64,000 nucleotides of DNA, from positions 5,952,001 through 6,016,000 of the forward strand of contig NC_019678.1 in the NCBI RefSeq assembly GCF_000316665.1, written 5' to 3'. Numbering within the stretch: position 1 is the stretch's first letter; each line of letters starts with the position of its first letter. This document shows positions 1 to 10,018 of this stretch, piece after piece. The notes beneath the pieces were generated by a model that saw nothing but the letters and a program-made list of their open reading frames with translations, did not search any database and had not been told where the DNA came from. Origin of the DNA: Rivularia sp. PCC 7116. Its GTDB lineage: Bacteria; Cyanobacteriota; Cyanobacteriia; Cyanobacteriales; Nostocaceae. The translations under genes and the position numbers were made by a program.

Positions 1-2241
1 ACGCTGCTGCAAAATCAAAAAGGTAATACTGAAGCTTTAGCAGTTGCTCTTAATAACAAAGGAAGTATAAAAATGAAGATGGGGCAAGCAAACGCCGCCC
101 TAGAAGCCTGGAAACAAGCCGAGGGCATTTACAATAAGCTAGATGATAGTGCTGGGGTAATAGGTACTCAAATCAACCAAGCTCAAGCATTACAAGCAAT
201 GGGATTTTACCGGCGATCGCAAAAGTTGTTAGAGTCGATAAATCAAAGTTTGCTTCCCCAACCAGATTCTCAACTAAAGGCTCAAGGTTTACAAAGTTTG
301 GGTGTCGCTCTGCAACTGGTGGGAGATTTAAGTAAGTCTGAGGAAGCTTTAAAGGAAAGTTTAGCTATATCTCAAAAACTTTCCCTCGATACCAGCAGCA
401 TTTTATTTAGTTTGGGAAATACAGCTAGGGATTTAAAGCAAACCCAAGCAGCTTTTGCATATTATCAACAAGCAGCAGCTAACCCGAAAAATCCTTTAAT
501 ACAAGCTGAAGCCCAACTCAATCAACTGAGTTTACATATTCAACAGTCTCAATGGCAGCAAGCTGTTAATTTATTACCATCAATTCAATCTCAGCTAGAT
601 AAGCTTCCCCCTAGTCGCAGTTCGATTTATGCACTAGTTAACTTTGGTAAAAGCCTTTCTAAATTAATGCAGTCTCCCGTTGCTACAGCTTCCCTAAATC
701 AAGATTCAGCCAAGGTTTTAGCCAGCGCTATCAAACAAGCAGAAACCCTCGAAGACTTACGCGCTCAAGCATACGGTTTAACTCAATTAGGAAACTTATA
801 CGAACAAACTTTGCAGCTAAATGAAGCTTTAAGCCTTTCGCGAAAAGCTTTACAAATAGCCCAAAATGCCAACGCTTCCGATATTACTTATCAAGCAGCT
901 TGGCAAGTAGGAAGAATTCTTAAAACACAAGGAAGAAATCAAGAAGCAATTTCTGCCTATGATTCTTCTATCAAAGTTCTTAAAACTCTACGTAGCGACT
1001 TAGTAGCCATTAATCGAGATGTACAATTCGACTTCCAAGAAAGTGTTGAACCAGTTTACCGCGAATTCGTAGACTTGTTATTACAACCCGCATCTTCTCT
1101 TAATAAAGAAAAAAACAAAGGAATTTCCCAAAAAAATCTTAAACTTGCCCGTAATACCCTCGAAGCATTACAGCTAGCCGAGCTAGATAACTTCTTCCGA
1201 GAAGCTTGTCTCGACGCAAAACCAGAGCAAATCGATCAAATTGACAAAACAGCAGCAGTCATTTACCCAATTATTTTAAATAACCGTTTAGAAGTCATCG
1301 CATCAATTCCCGGCAAACCCCTAACCAGCTACCAAACTAATTTACCCCAAGCAAAAATAGAAGCAACGATTAGACAGTTACGATTTTCATTAAATCCTGC
1401 TTTCTCCCAACAGCAAAGGTTAAAAACATATCAGCAAGCATACAACTGGTTAGTTAAACCAATCGAAACAGACTTAGCAGCAAACAACATCAAAACTTTG
1501 GCATTCGTATTAGATGGCTCCATGAGAAACATCCCAATGGCTGCTTTATACGATGGTAAACAATACTTAGTCGAAAAATATAGCGTCGCTTTATCACCGG
1601 GATTGCAGCTAATGCAAGCACGACAGCTAAAAGGTGATAATCTTAATGTAATTGCAGCAGGTTTAAGCGAAGCCCGTCAAGGATTCAAAGCTTTACCGGG
1701 CGTTAAATCTGAAGTTAAAAATATATCTTCTCAAGTAAAATCAACTCTACTTGTCAACGAAAACTTTACCGATAAAAATCTCGCTAAAAGCATCAAATCA
1801 ACACCATTTTCAGTTTTACATTTAGCCACCCACGGACAATTTAGCAGCAACTCTAGAGATACTTTTATACTTACCTGGGATGGAAAAATGAACGTCAAAC
1901 AACTCAGCGAATTCCTTCGCTTACGAGACGTTTCCGATTCCGAGCCAGTAGAATTAATGGTACTCAGCGCTTGTCAAACTGCAAAAGGCGACAAAAGAGC
2001 CATATTAGGATTAGCAGGAGTCGCAGTACGTTCTGGCGCACGCAGTACTTTAGCTACATTGTGGGCAGTTAAAGACGAATCCACATCTAAATTTATGGTT
2101 GAATTTTACAAACAACTTAATCAACCAGGAATTAGTAAAGCCGAAGCTTTGCGACAAACTCAAATAATATTCCTCAAAGACAAACAATTTACCCATCCCT
2201 TTTTCTGGGCACCATTTATATTAGTTGGAAATTGGATTTAG
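1..2241 (+). CDS. CHAT domain protein with TPR repeats (5'-truncated by window edge)
   Basis: The reading frame is open from base 1, and the 24 codons before the first ATG (base 73) continue the TPR-like pattern, so the gene starts left of the window. The N-terminal half is helical TPR repeats (for example around residues 75-110 and 225-300, counted from the ATG at 73). The C-terminal ~330 residues are a CHAT domain, the caspase-HetF-associated clan CD peptidase fold. The His-Cys dyad is visible: His587 in LATHG and Cys634 in SACQT. The protein ends in the usual 'FFWAPFILVGNW' block. CHAT-TPR proteins are common in filamentous cyanobacteria and HetF belongs to the wider family; most have no proven substrate. 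A signal peptide cannot be judged because the start is missing. It is the first of three CHAT genes in the window. Confidence 0.93.
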   Translation, partial: TLLQNQKGNTEALAVALNNKGSIKMKMGQANAALEAWKQAEGIYNKLDDSAGVIGTQINQAQALQAMGFYRRSQKLLESINQSLLPQPDSQLKAQGLQSLGVALQLVGDLSKSEEALKESLAISQKLSLDTSSILFSLGNTARDLKQTQAAFAYYQQAAANPKNPLIQAEAQLNQLSLHIQQSQWQQAVNLLPSIQSQLDKLPPSRSSIYALVNFGKSLSKLMQSPVATASLNQDSAKVLASAIKQAETLEDLRAQAYGLTQLGNLYEQTLQLNEALSLSRKALQIAQNANASDITYQAAWQVGRILKTQGRNQEAISAYDSSIKVLKTLRSDLVAINRDVQFDFQESVEPVYREFVDLLLQPASSLNKEKNKGISQKNLKLARNTLEALQLAELDNFFREACLDAKPEQIDQIDKTAAVIYPIILNNRLEVIASIPGKPLTSYQTNLPQAKIEATIRQLRFSLNPAFSQQQRLKTYQQAYNWLVKPIETDLAANNIKTLAFVLDGSMRNIPMAALYDGKQYLVEKYSVALSPGLQLMQARQLKGDNLNVIAAGLSEARQGFKALPGVKSEVKNISSQVKSTLLVNENFTDKNLAKSIKSTPFSVLHLATHGQFSSNSRDTFILTWDGKMNVKQLSEFLRLRDVSDSEPVELMVLSACQTAKGDKRAILGLAGVAVRSGARSTLATLWAVKDESTSKFMVEFYKQLNQPGISKAEALRQTQIIFLKDKQFTHPFFWAPFILVGNWI

Positions 2242-2911
2242 CGGTTAGGAGGTGGAAATTATTACCTTCCATCTCCCCATCTGTTTAATGTTGACACATT
2301 AAAGCGCTTGGCTAAGCTGCTACGGATTTAACTTATATATTTATTTGGCATTGATTAGTAGCTACAACTCTTGTCCCTTCTTCCCTATTGAGTTTAAAAT
2401 CCTGAAACATCTCTTTTGCAAGGGTTTAAAAATTTTTACTCATATTATTAACGTTATACAGTTATTCTTTCCCTTCTGCCTTCTGCCTTAAAACGACCAT
2501 TTAATAACATACCAAGTGCTGAAGAACCTGTATTGTAATCGATTACTGATAATATACAAAGCGCCTTTATCAGTGATTTAACCTATAAAAAATATAACTA
2601 TTAATCCTGGCTAAATTTGATACAAATATCGCTATTAAAAAGTGATAGATTTGGTAAATCATCAAGCGTAAATCTTTTAATCTTGTAGAATATTTATCTT
2701 TAATCGTTTGTTTCATATAGATAATCGGCTTCTACTTCTACAAGCAAATAATTAGTAAATATAAAACCTATATTTAATTTTTTATATCCACTCAAATTTT
2801 AGGGCTGCTCTACAGCTTTTAGTTGAGCTAGTCTGCACTTGAAAATATCAATAAAAATCCTATTACCAATTACCCATTGCCCATTACCAACTACCCATTA
2901 CTCTTTTTATC
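2242..2911. other. 670-bp intergenic region
   Basis: No convincing gene. The stretch is AT-rich, and its last ~50 bases are degenerate 'CCATTACCAACTACCC' short repeats that run almost up to the GTG start of the next gene. Any promoter for the kinase-FGE gene should lie here, but I see no clear boxes. Confidence 0.5.
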
Positions 2912-4783
2912 GTGTTAATTTGCCAGGTTCCTAATTGTTCCAATCCCTTCAATGTAGAAGGAAGTAAACATTGTATCAGTTGCGGAGGAAGCAATTTTGG
3001 TAAATTTTTGAGAAACCGTTATCGGGTATTAAATTTGTTGGGAGAAGGTGGTTTTAGTAAAACTTACGCTGCTGTTGATGTTGATAGATTAGATGCACCT
3101 TGCGTTATCAAGCAGTTTTTCCCTCAAGTACAAGGAAGTTCGTCACGAGCTAAGGCGGCTAAATTATTCCGAGAAGAAGCCTTTCGTTTGTATGAGTTGG
3201 GGGAAAATCACTGGCAAATTCCCAGATTGTTAGCATTTTTTGAACAAGGTTCGAGTTTGTATTTGGTACAGGAACTCATTGAAGGACAAACTCTTCTAGA
3301 TGAGTTTTATAATGTTGCTTTTGACGAGCAACGAATTAGAGCAATATTGACAGATTTATTGCCAGTTTTGGATTTTATTCATTCCAATAAAGTAATTCAC
3401 CGGGATATAAAACCCGAAAATATTATTCGTCGTAAAAGTGACGGTAAACTAGTATTAATTGATTTTGGTGGAGCCAAACAAGTTACCCAAAGTAGTTTAG
3501 AAAGACAAGCTACAGTACTTTACACTATTGGTTATGCACCAGTCGAACAGATGGCTGGGTTTGTTTTTCCCGCAAGCGATTTATATGCTTTGGGAGTCAC
3601 TTGCGTCCGACTTTTGACTAAGTGTTTACCTTCACAGGATGATAGCGGACAATTTAAGGACTATATTTATGATGCTATCAATGGTAAATGGTTGTGGCGA
3701 AATATTTTACAAGAAAAGGGTATTGTAATTAGCGAACAGTTAGGAATAGTTTTAGATAAGTTGCTACAACATTTAGTTAAAGATAGATATCAGTCAGCAG
3801 CAGAAGTACTCAAAGATTTAGCTTTTCTGGAAGAGAAGAATTCTAAGCTGGATGCAGTTAGTCAAGAAGATTTACAGCTTAAAAATTCTAATTCTCCCCT
3901 ATCATCTAATAACAAACCCGAAATTCCCATAACTACCCAATCAACATCACCTCAATTACAAAACTTTGATTTTGATGTTGTAAGAATAGATGAAACGGGC
4001 AATTTAATTAAACGCTGGCGCAGTCAAGCAAAATTTTTTACACAGAATATCAGCGGCGAATTGTCTTTAGAGATGGTGGAAATTCCTAGTGGTAGCTTTA
4101 TTATGGGTTCTTCTATCAATGAAGGAGACTCGGTAGAACGTCCCCAACATATTGTGACTCTTAAATCATTTTTTATGAGTAAATACCCAATTACTCAAGC
4201 TCAGTGGAAAGCCGTCGCATCTCTTCCACAAGTTAATCGAGAGATAAATCCCAATCCATCAAAATTTAAAGGTGCAATTTTACCCGTTGACAACGTGTCT
4301 TGGTATGAAGCCCAGGAATTTTGTGCCAGACTTCGGGAAAAAACCGCAAGAGAATATCGTTTACCCAGCGAAGCTGAATGGGAATATGCTTGTCGTGCTG
4401 GTACTAGCACCTCTTTTAATTTTGGTAAAAGTATTAATCGAGAACTGATAAACTGTAACATTGGTAAATATCACCCAATAGAAGCAATCAGAAAACACTA
4501 CAAACAACCAAAACCAGTCGGTAGCTTTGAGGTAGCCAACGACTTTGGGTTATACGATATGCACGGGCAAGTATGGGAATGGTGTGCCGATCCCTGGCAC
4601 AAAAATTATCATGGCGCTCCCAACGACGGAACAGTTTGGCACTATGGCGGAGACTTGCACCGTCGAGTAATTCGTGGCGGCTCGTGGAGTTTCACCCCGG
4701 AAAGTTGTCGTAGTGCTAGCCGTAGCTGGAATGAAACTGAAGGAGGGTTGAGGATGTGTGGGTTGAGGATTGTCAGCGAATAG
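2912..4783 (+). CDS. Serine/threonine protein kinase fused to FGE-sulfatase (SUMF1) domain
   Basis: GTG start at 2912. Residues ~4-25 form a zinc-ribbon-like segment with two Cys pairs (CxxxxC and CISC). A Hanks-type kinase follows (~36-295): the glycine loop is GEGGFSKTY, the catalytic loop is HRDIKPEN near residue 163, and the DFG motif is near residue 184. After a low-complexity linker comes a formylglycine-generating-enzyme/sulfatase-modifying domain (~380-620) with the MGS, VSWYEAQEFC, LPSEAEWEYACRAG and RGGSW blocks. Kinase-FGE fusions of this kind are known in cyanobacteria. The FGE-like domain may be enzymatic or only a binding domain; the sequence does not decide this. It follows a CHAT gene by 670 bp on the same strand. 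Confidence 0.92.
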   Translation: MLICQVPNCSNPFNVEGSKHCISCGGSNFGKFLRNRYRVLNLLGEGGFSKTYAAVDVDRLDAPCVIKQFFPQVQGSSSRAKAAKLFREEAFRLYELGENHWQIPRLLAFFEQGSSLYLVQELIEGQTLLDEFYNVAFDEQRIRAILTDLLPVLDFIHSNKVIHRDIKPENIIRRKSDGKLVLIDFGGAKQVTQSSLERQATVLYTIGYAPVEQMAGFVFPASDLYALGVTCVRLLTKCLPSQDDSGQFKDYIYDAINGKWLWRNILQEKGIVISEQLGIVLDKLLQHLVKDRYQSAAEVLKDLAFLEEKNSKLDAVSQEDLQLKNSNSPLSSNNKPEIPITTQSTSPQLQNFDFDVVRIDETGNLIKRWRSQAKFFTQNISGELSLEMVEIPSGSFIMGSSINEGDSVERPQHIVTLKSFFMSKYPITQAQWKAVASLPQVNREINPNPSKFKGAILPVDNVSWYEAQEFCARLREKTAREYRLPSEAEWEYACRAGTSTSFNFGKSINRELINCNIGKYHPIEAIRKHYKQPKPVGSFEVANDFGLYDMHGQVWEWCADPWHKNYHGAPNDGTVWHYGGDLHRRVIRGGSWSFTPESCRSASRSWNETEGGLRMCGLRIVSE

Positions 4784-4870
4784 TTATTAGTTAGCTGTTA
4801 CCTCCCTTTCTTGTTTAATTATCTAACTCCATGGGGAACAATATAACTAGAAAGTTATATACAAGCATCT

Positions 4871-6739
4871 ATGACTAAATGCCCGGAAAATAAAGATAAA
4901 AGTTCATCCCTACCTATTTCTTGGTTCCACAGACTGAGTATTGCACGAAAAATCGGTTTTGGTTATGCGATCGCTATTGGGGTTGGTGTATTAGGTACTG
5001 TTACCGGAACTTTTATTGGTGATTATTTTCAATATCAGGCAGGGAAAGTAGAACGGCTAGTTGATGAGGAAGTAGAATTATTTAATGAATTAAAATCTGC
5101 TGTTTTACAAGCTCGTATTCATCAACAACAATTTATTTATTTATTAGAAAAACCTCAAGAGTTGCAGAAAGAATTCGTTAATTTTATTGAAGACGAATCG
5201 GATGCGAAAGAAGGCTGGGAGGAACTTGAGTCTTTTAACGATCAAATAGCTGAAAACAAAGTATTAGACTATACACAAGTAGTCTCTTTTTTGCAAACCT
5301 ATGATGGCGTGCAAGAAGAATATTTTGAAGAGGTTGATAAATTAATTGCACAAATAGATGCGCCGAATCTAAAATCACCGTCACAAATCCAAACTGCTCG
5401 AAAATTATTGTTAGATTTTACTAATAGTTCTGTCGCGCTAAAATTTGATGCTATTTCACATGAATTAAATGAATTAGCAGAAGCTGCCGAAGAAGAAGAT
5501 GAGCGGGCTGATGCAGCTTTAGCACAAGCGCAGGAAACCCGCCGTTTTATAGTTTTAAGTACAAATTCTATATCTATTTTATTGGCAATTTTATTGGCAT
5601 ATTATACGACCAAAACCATTACTCTTCCTATCATTAAGCTCACAGATATTGCAGAAGAAACGACTCGGAACTCAAATTTTGATTTACAAGCACCTGTAAC
5701 TACAAGAGATGAAATTGGTATATTAGCAATCTCACTCAATCAGTTAATTATACGAGTTAAAAATTTATTAAAAGAGCAAGCCGAGGGTAAAGAAAAATTA
5801 GAACTTTATAATTTGACTTTAGAGAGAAAGGTTAAACAAAGAACTGAAAAATTAGCGACGACTCTCAAAGAACTGCAATATACTCAAGCTCAATTAATAC
5901 AACAAGAAAAAATGTCCAGTTTGGGACAGTTGGTAGCAGGTATCGCTCACGAAATTAATAATCCAGCTAATTTTATTCATGGCAATCTCGAATATACTAA
6001 AGATTATCTTCAAGATTTGCTCAATTTAGTAGAACTTTATCAATCAGAATATCCTAATCCGACAGAAATTATAGAAAAAGAAATTCAAAATATTGAGTTG
6101 GAATTCTTACAAGAAGACTTACCAAAGATTCTTGATTCCATGCAAACAGGTTCCGAACGTATTCGGGAAATTGTCAAATCGCTGCGTACTTTCTCGCGTT
6201 TGGATGAAGCAGATTATAAGAAAGTTGATATCCACGAAAGTATAGAAAGCACTTTAATGATTATCCAAAGTCGGCTAAAAGCTAACTCAGAACGTTGCGA
6301 AATCAAAGTTGTCAAAAATTACGATAAATTACCGTTGATTGAATGCTATGCAGGGCAGCTAAATCAGGTATTTTTGAATTTACTTTTTAATGCAATTGAT
6401 GTAATAGAAGAAAAAATAAACAAAACTAATAATAGCCCATTTTTAGCTCCTCAAATTAGCATTTCCACAAAACTCTTGAATTTCGAGCAGATAGCTATAT
6501 ATATAGCCGATAACGGCTTAGGCATGACAGAAGAAATACGCGAAAAAATTTTTAACCCTTTCTTTACAACAAAACCAGTCGGCAAAGGGACTGGTTTAGG
6601 CTTAGCGGTAAGCTATCAAGTTGTAGTCGATAAACACCACGGAGAGTTGAACTGTTCTTCCACTCCGGGGGAAGGTACTGAATTTGCGATCGCGATTCCA
6701 GTTAGTCAGGAGCTAAGGAGTAAGGGAGTGAGGGAGTGA
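4871..6739 (+). CDS. Membrane sensor histidine kinase (HAMP-HisKA-HATPase)
   Basis: The N-terminus has a transmembrane helix at ~28-50, a helical extracytoplasmic sensor region rich in Glu/Gln (~55-220, resembling four-helix-bundle chemoreceptor-type sensors), and a second transmembrane helix at ~228-248. HAMP (~250-300), a coiled coil (~300-345), HisKA and HATPase_c follow. The phospho-acceptor is His360 in '[12 protein letters not shown]'. The ATPase shows the N box (NLLFNAID), G1 (ADNGLGM), F box (NPFFTTKP) and G2 ([10 protein letters not shown]). No response regulator is adjacent, so this looks like an orphan kinase. The last codons and the TGA stop fall inside a GGGAGTGA repeat tract, so the extreme C-terminus is repeat-derived. 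Confidence 0.93.
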   Translation: MTKCPENKDKSSSLPISWFHRLSIARKIGFGYAIAIGVGVLGTVTGTFIGDYFQYQAGKVERLVDEEVELFNELKSAVLQARIHQQQFIYLLEKPQELQKEFVNFIEDESDAKEGWEELESFNDQIAENKVLDYTQVVSFLQTYDGVQEEYFEEVDKLIAQIDAPNLKSPSQIQTARKLLLDFTNSSVALKFDAISHELNELAEAAEEEDERADAALAQAQETRRFIVLSTNSISILLAILLAYYTTKTITLPIIKLTDIAEETTRNSNFDLQAPVTTRDEIGILAISLNQLIIRVKNLLKEQAEGKEKLELYNLTLERKVKQRTEKLATTLKELQYTQAQLIQQEKMSSLGQLVAGIAHEINNPANFIHGNLEYTKDYLQDLLNLVELYQSEYPNPTEIIEKEIQNIELEFLQEDLPKILDSMQTGSERIREIVKSLRTFSRLDEADYKKVDIHESIESTLMIIQSRLKANSERCEIKVVKNYDKLPLIECYAGQLNQVFLNLLFNAIDVIEEKINKTNNSPFLAPQISISTKLLNFEQIAIYIADNGLGMTEEIREKIFNPFFTTKPVGKGTGLGLAVSYQVVVDKHHGELNCSSTPGEGTEFAIAIPVSQELRSKGVRE

Positions 6740-6840
6740 GGGAGGGAGTGAGGGAGTGAGGGAGGGAGGGAGTGAGGGAGGGAGTGAGGGAGGGAGGGAG
6801 GGAGGGAGTGAGGGAGGGAGGGAGGGAGGGAGGGAGGGAA
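6720..6840 (+). repeat. G-rich polypurine repeat tract (GGGAGTGA / GGGAG units)
   Basis: About 120 bases of almost pure purine made of GGGAGTGA and GGGA/GGGAG units. It begins in the last codons of the histidine kinase gene and supplies its stop codon. It is followed by a CCCCATTA-type repeat that ends at the stop of the convergent DUF1517 gene. Dense G runs could form G-quadruplex or triplex structures, and the tract is probably length-variable. It may also serve as the transcription boundary between the convergent genes. Confidence 0.85.
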
Positions 6841-6897
6841 GAAGAAAATAAAAAATCATCATCAAATTACCCCATTACCCCATTACCCCATTACCAT

Positions 6898-7875
6898 TTA
6901 AACTAACTTCAAATCAGAATATTCGGCTAATAAATCATCGCTGGTTAAGGTGTCACCTTCGGCTTGTGGTGTCCACAATATCTCGAATGCCAGCAGTTTA
7001 TCGCTTGGTATACCGCCAAATTGACTCAATGCTTGACGTAAGTCGTCGGAACTGTTGATGTTGGGAATTTCGGTTTTACCTAAAGTTGCTGCAATTAATG
7101 TCACAACTATATACTCTCCGGGACCTTGGTTAATTAAATCGGTGGGATTATCTAGTTCTCCGGTGGATGGTAAAGCGTTGTTGGATATAGCAGCTTTCAG
7201 TTGACTGTTTACGTTAGTTAATGTCTCTTCGCTAAATTTACTCCGCTCTGCTAAAGATAAACGGTTAAATTCAGATTCTGCGGAATTCAAGCGGGCTTGC
7301 TTTGTACTGCCACCTGCATATACCCAATATTCTGGATGACGCATTAAAGCTAAGCTGGCTTCTTGTAAAACCTGCGCTCTACCTTCTGAAGATTCGGTAT
7401 CGGCAGTTTCGGCAAGGTGATTTAACTCGGTTTGTAGCTCGCGAGCTTGAGCTAATAAACCTACCTGTAAGCGAGTTACAGAAATTGTCGGGTTGCTGCT
7501 GTAGCCGCTGAATTCTTCTCCTCCATCGCTAGCAACTCTACGGAAGGTATTTACTAAAAAGTTCGCTAGAGCAAAGAAAATCAAGATTCCAAATAAACCC
7601 CCGAAGCCTCCACCTATACCCCAAAAGGGGAATAAGAAAGGAAAACCAAATCCACCTCTGGGATAGGGTGCATATCCACCTCCGGGAGGTGCATAAGTAC
7701 GAGGAGATGAGTAAGGACGACTTGAAGGCATTCTGAAAGAACCGCCTCCAATTCTTCCCCCACTACGAGCGGCTAATGCTCCTGGTGCTTGGCTAAATAC
7801 CAATGTAAACACTAGGAACACAACTAAGAGAGGTTTTAAAAGCGGCTTGATGGCACTTTGTAATTTTTTACGCAT
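6898..7875 (-). CDS. DUF1517 family membrane protein
   Basis: 325 residues. An N-terminal hydrophobic segment (~14-35, ending in ALAARSGG) is either a signal peptide or a membrane anchor. It is followed by a Gly/Ser/Pro/Tyr-rich segment (SGGRIGGGSF, then YAPPGGGY) and a second hydrophobic helix near 85-112. The rest is the conserved soluble domain, with 'TVTRLQVGLLA'-type and 'PEYWVYAG' segments. This matches DUF1517, found in cyanobacteria and plastid-bearing eukaryotes; from memory the plant thylakoid protein FLAP1 belongs here. Molecular function is not established from the sequence. It is convergent with the histidine kinase. Confidence 0.88.
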   Translation of the reverse strand: MRKKLQSAIKPLLKPLLVVFLVFTLVFSQAPGALAARSGGRIGGGSFRMPSSRPYSSPRTYAPPGGGYAPYPRGGFGFPFLFPFWGIGGGFGGLFGILIFFALANFLVNTFRRVASDGGEEFSGYSSNPTISVTRLQVGLLAQARELQTELNHLAETADTESSEGRAQVLQEASLALMRHPEYWVYAGGSTKQARLNSAESEFNRLSLAERSKFSEETLTNVNSQLKAAISNNALPSTGELDNPTDLINQGPGEYIVVTLIAATLGKTEIPNINSSDDLRQALSQFGGIPSDKLLAFEILWTPQAEGDTLTSDDLLAEYSDLKLV

Positions 7876-8713
7876 GATACGAACTGTGGAAAAACAATAA
7901 TATTTACTATTGATGCCAATATTCTTAAAATACTTAAAAGATGTTTTCTGGTATTTTGCAAGAGGTCTTTTTATTATCTGTTAGCAGGTAATTGGCTCTT
8001 TTACTTCTAGCTTTCGTTTTTTTTTACTTTCTTCACTGGCTACATATTCAATTTATCGTTTCTCTCTATGCTTAGACAGTAACCTTTGGAGGGAAATCCA
8101 CTGTAGATAACCGTACCCTTAGACGCACAAATCTACTATCCTTAGCTCGGTGCAATATTTATTTTTATTTAAGTATTAATCATTACATGATATCTATTAT
8201 TTAGATAGCAGTCGAAAATTATACATTATAGAATTTATGCTGGCTTAATTATAGATATTTGTATAATATAGAACAGTAAAACTGACAAATATATTAATGC
8301 ATCAATATAAGTCACAAACTTGAAGATTTAATGAAGCAATCTTAATTAAATGTTAATTAGATGAGTTTTGAGTAAAGATTTGCTTTTAAATTATGTTAAG
8401 AATGCTTAATTGTATTATGGGCAACAACTGTTTTAATATTGATTGGAGCAGTTGATGCGATCGCGATAGTTTTATGTGAGGAGTATTACTTATATAGTTA
8501 AGTATTTATTTTGTATAAATAAAAAATATTTCCAGTCAATCATGCTTAGATTTATCCCTAGGCAGTCAGCGGTTGTCGGGTGATTTTACTATATTGCCTT
8601 TGTAGATGGTATAACTTACCCATATAAATCTACTTAGGTCTTGATTCAAGCTTGGGATTGCCAGCTCGTTATGGCGAAGGCATTATTCTCCATTATCAGA
8701 AGGGTGAAATTAA
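7876..8713. other. 838-bp intergenic region upstream of the polysaccharide locus
   Basis: This separates the divergent DUF1517 gene from the first polysaccharide gene. It is AT-rich with no ORF I trust. A TATAAT hexamer occurs at 8262-8267 and a HIP1 site near 8457. Both are compatible with a promoter region, but no -35 box is convincing. Confidence 0.4.
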
Positions 8714-9160
8714 ATGAAGTTGCTATTAGTGTGTACTTCCGGAGGTCATTTTTCGACTATGAGGAGACTAGAGTCTTTTTGGTCGAATCACGAACGTGTA
8801 TGGGTGACAGACTGGAAGAAAGATACAAAATTATTGGAGCACAAAGAGACAGTCCATTGGTTACCTTATCAGCCTCCTAGAGATATTTGGGCGTTTTTAG
8901 GCAATATTCCTCGGGTGTTTAAAACTGTTTATTTAGAGCAACCGGATATAGTTATTTCGACAGGGGCTAGCATTGCCGTTGGCTTTGCTTTTGCAGCGAA
9001 ATTATTTGGTAAGCGGTTTGTCTATGTGGAAAGTATTTCCCGCTCGGAGGAATTGAGTTTATCTGGAAAACTAGTTTATAAATTAAGCGATGAATTTTAC
9101 GTACAGTGGCCTAATTTATGTCGGAAATATCCTAAAGCTATTTTTAGGGGGTATGCTTAG
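8714..9160 (+). CDS. Alg14/PssD-like subunit of a split UDP-sugar glycosyltransferase
   Basis: 148 residues. It begins with the nucleotide-sugar-binding start typical of the family (LLVCTSGGHF) and contains 'PDIVISTGASIAVGFAFAA' and 'FVYVESISRSEELSLSGKL', the hallmark Alg14/PssD segments. In this family the Alg14-type protein is the membrane-bound recruiting half and the Alg13/PssE-type protein the catalytic half; together they add the second sugar to a lipid-linked intermediate. The Alg13-like partner starts 220 bp downstream on the same strand. The intervening bases are G-rich (GGGAGGGGGAG near 9193-9221). It is the first gene of the exopolysaccharide locus. Confidence 0.9.
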   Translation: MKLLLVCTSGGHFSTMRRLESFWSNHERVWVTDWKKDTKLLEHKETVHWLPYQPPRDIWAFLGNIPRVFKTVYLEQPDIVISTGASIAVGFAFAAKLFGKRFVYVESISRSEELSLSGKLVYKLSDEFYVQWPNLCRKYPKAIFRGYA

Positions 9161-9379
9161 TAGTTTGCTAAACGAAAGTTGCTGGGTGAGGGAAGGGAGG
9201 GGGAGATTAGGAAGAGGGGGTAGAATAAGTGTTTCTTTTTTTCATATACCTATCATCTTTTATAGGACAGACTACTAATATTTAATTTATTGTGATGGAT
9301 TTACTGTGAATAAAAAATTATTCTCCCCCCTCCTTAACCTCACCAGTCAATTTTGAGTTGAATACCAAAGGCTTTGTAA

Positions 9380-9862
9380 ATGATTACCGTAACTTTAGGG
9401 ACAATTCCCTTCGCTTTCAATAGAGCTATCGATTGGCTGGAGAGACTTTTGAGTGCGGGTGTGATTTCGGAGAGTGTTTTTGTGCAGCATGGAACTACTG
9501 ATGTCTCGATTCTGGCAAAATACTCTTTCGTCACCACTACACCAATTGTTGAAACAAGCTTTTTGATGAAAACAATCGGGGAGTCTCGATTGATTGTATC
9601 TCATGCGGGTCAGGGTTTAACGCGGGGTTTGGCTGCCCAGGGAGCTTGTTTTATATTGGTTCCGCGCCTATCTCGTTACAACGAGCATATCGACGATCAT
9701 CAATTGTGGTTTGCTCGGGGAGTAGAAAAGTTGGGGATAACTCACTGTACTAGTTTGGATAATTTTGAACAAGCTGTTAAATGTCCTCCGCCTAGTTTTA
9801 AAGGGCAGATATTTGATGAGCCAAGGTTAGCCGAACATCTAATGCAGATATATCCGAGATAA
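9380..9862 (+). CDS. Alg13/PssE-like catalytic subunit (glycosyltransferase family 28 C-terminal type)
   Basis: 160 residues. It has 'MITVTLGTIPFAFNR' at the start, 'VQHGTTDV' in the middle and 'SRLIVSHAGQGLTRGLAAQG' plus 'HIDDHQLWFA', the UDP-GlcNAc/sugar-binding signature of the MurG/GT28 C-terminal domain. It pairs with the Alg14-like protein just upstream to form one split glycosyltransferase working on undecaprenyl-linked sugar at the inner face of the membrane. The start at 9380 gives the usual family length. Confidence 0.9.
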   Translation: MITVTLGTIPFAFNRAIDWLERLLSAGVISESVFVQHGTTDVSILAKYSFVTTTPIVETSFLMKTIGESRLIVSHAGQGLTRGLAAQGACFILVPRLSRYNEHIDDHQLWFARGVEKLGITHCTSLDNFEQAVKCPPPSFKGQIFDEPRLAEHLMQIYPR

Positions 9863-10018
9863 GCGGGGGTGCAGGAAAAGTTTGATTAAAAAAATTGCTC
9901 TAAAGAGAACGCAAACAAAAAAGGAGACAAAATGAAATAATCTCGGTACAAACGATATGACTCATAGATACATAGGTTGTAATTTAACTTGATTTTGAAA
10001 TTAGGATAGAGAGTTGAT

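Noticed and set aside
4201-4461. Minus-strand frame inside the kinase-FGE gene
   Set aside because: Opposite-strand shadow of a conserved FGE domain; no ribosome binding site or family resemblance.
8641-8880. Plus-strand frame overlapping the Alg14-like start
   Set aside because: Out-of-frame overlap with a clear Alg14-like protein; composition not protein-like.
9090-9278. Short frame after the Alg14-like gene
   Set aside because: Reads into G-rich repeats and poly-Gly-like sequence; the true Alg14 frame ends at 9160.
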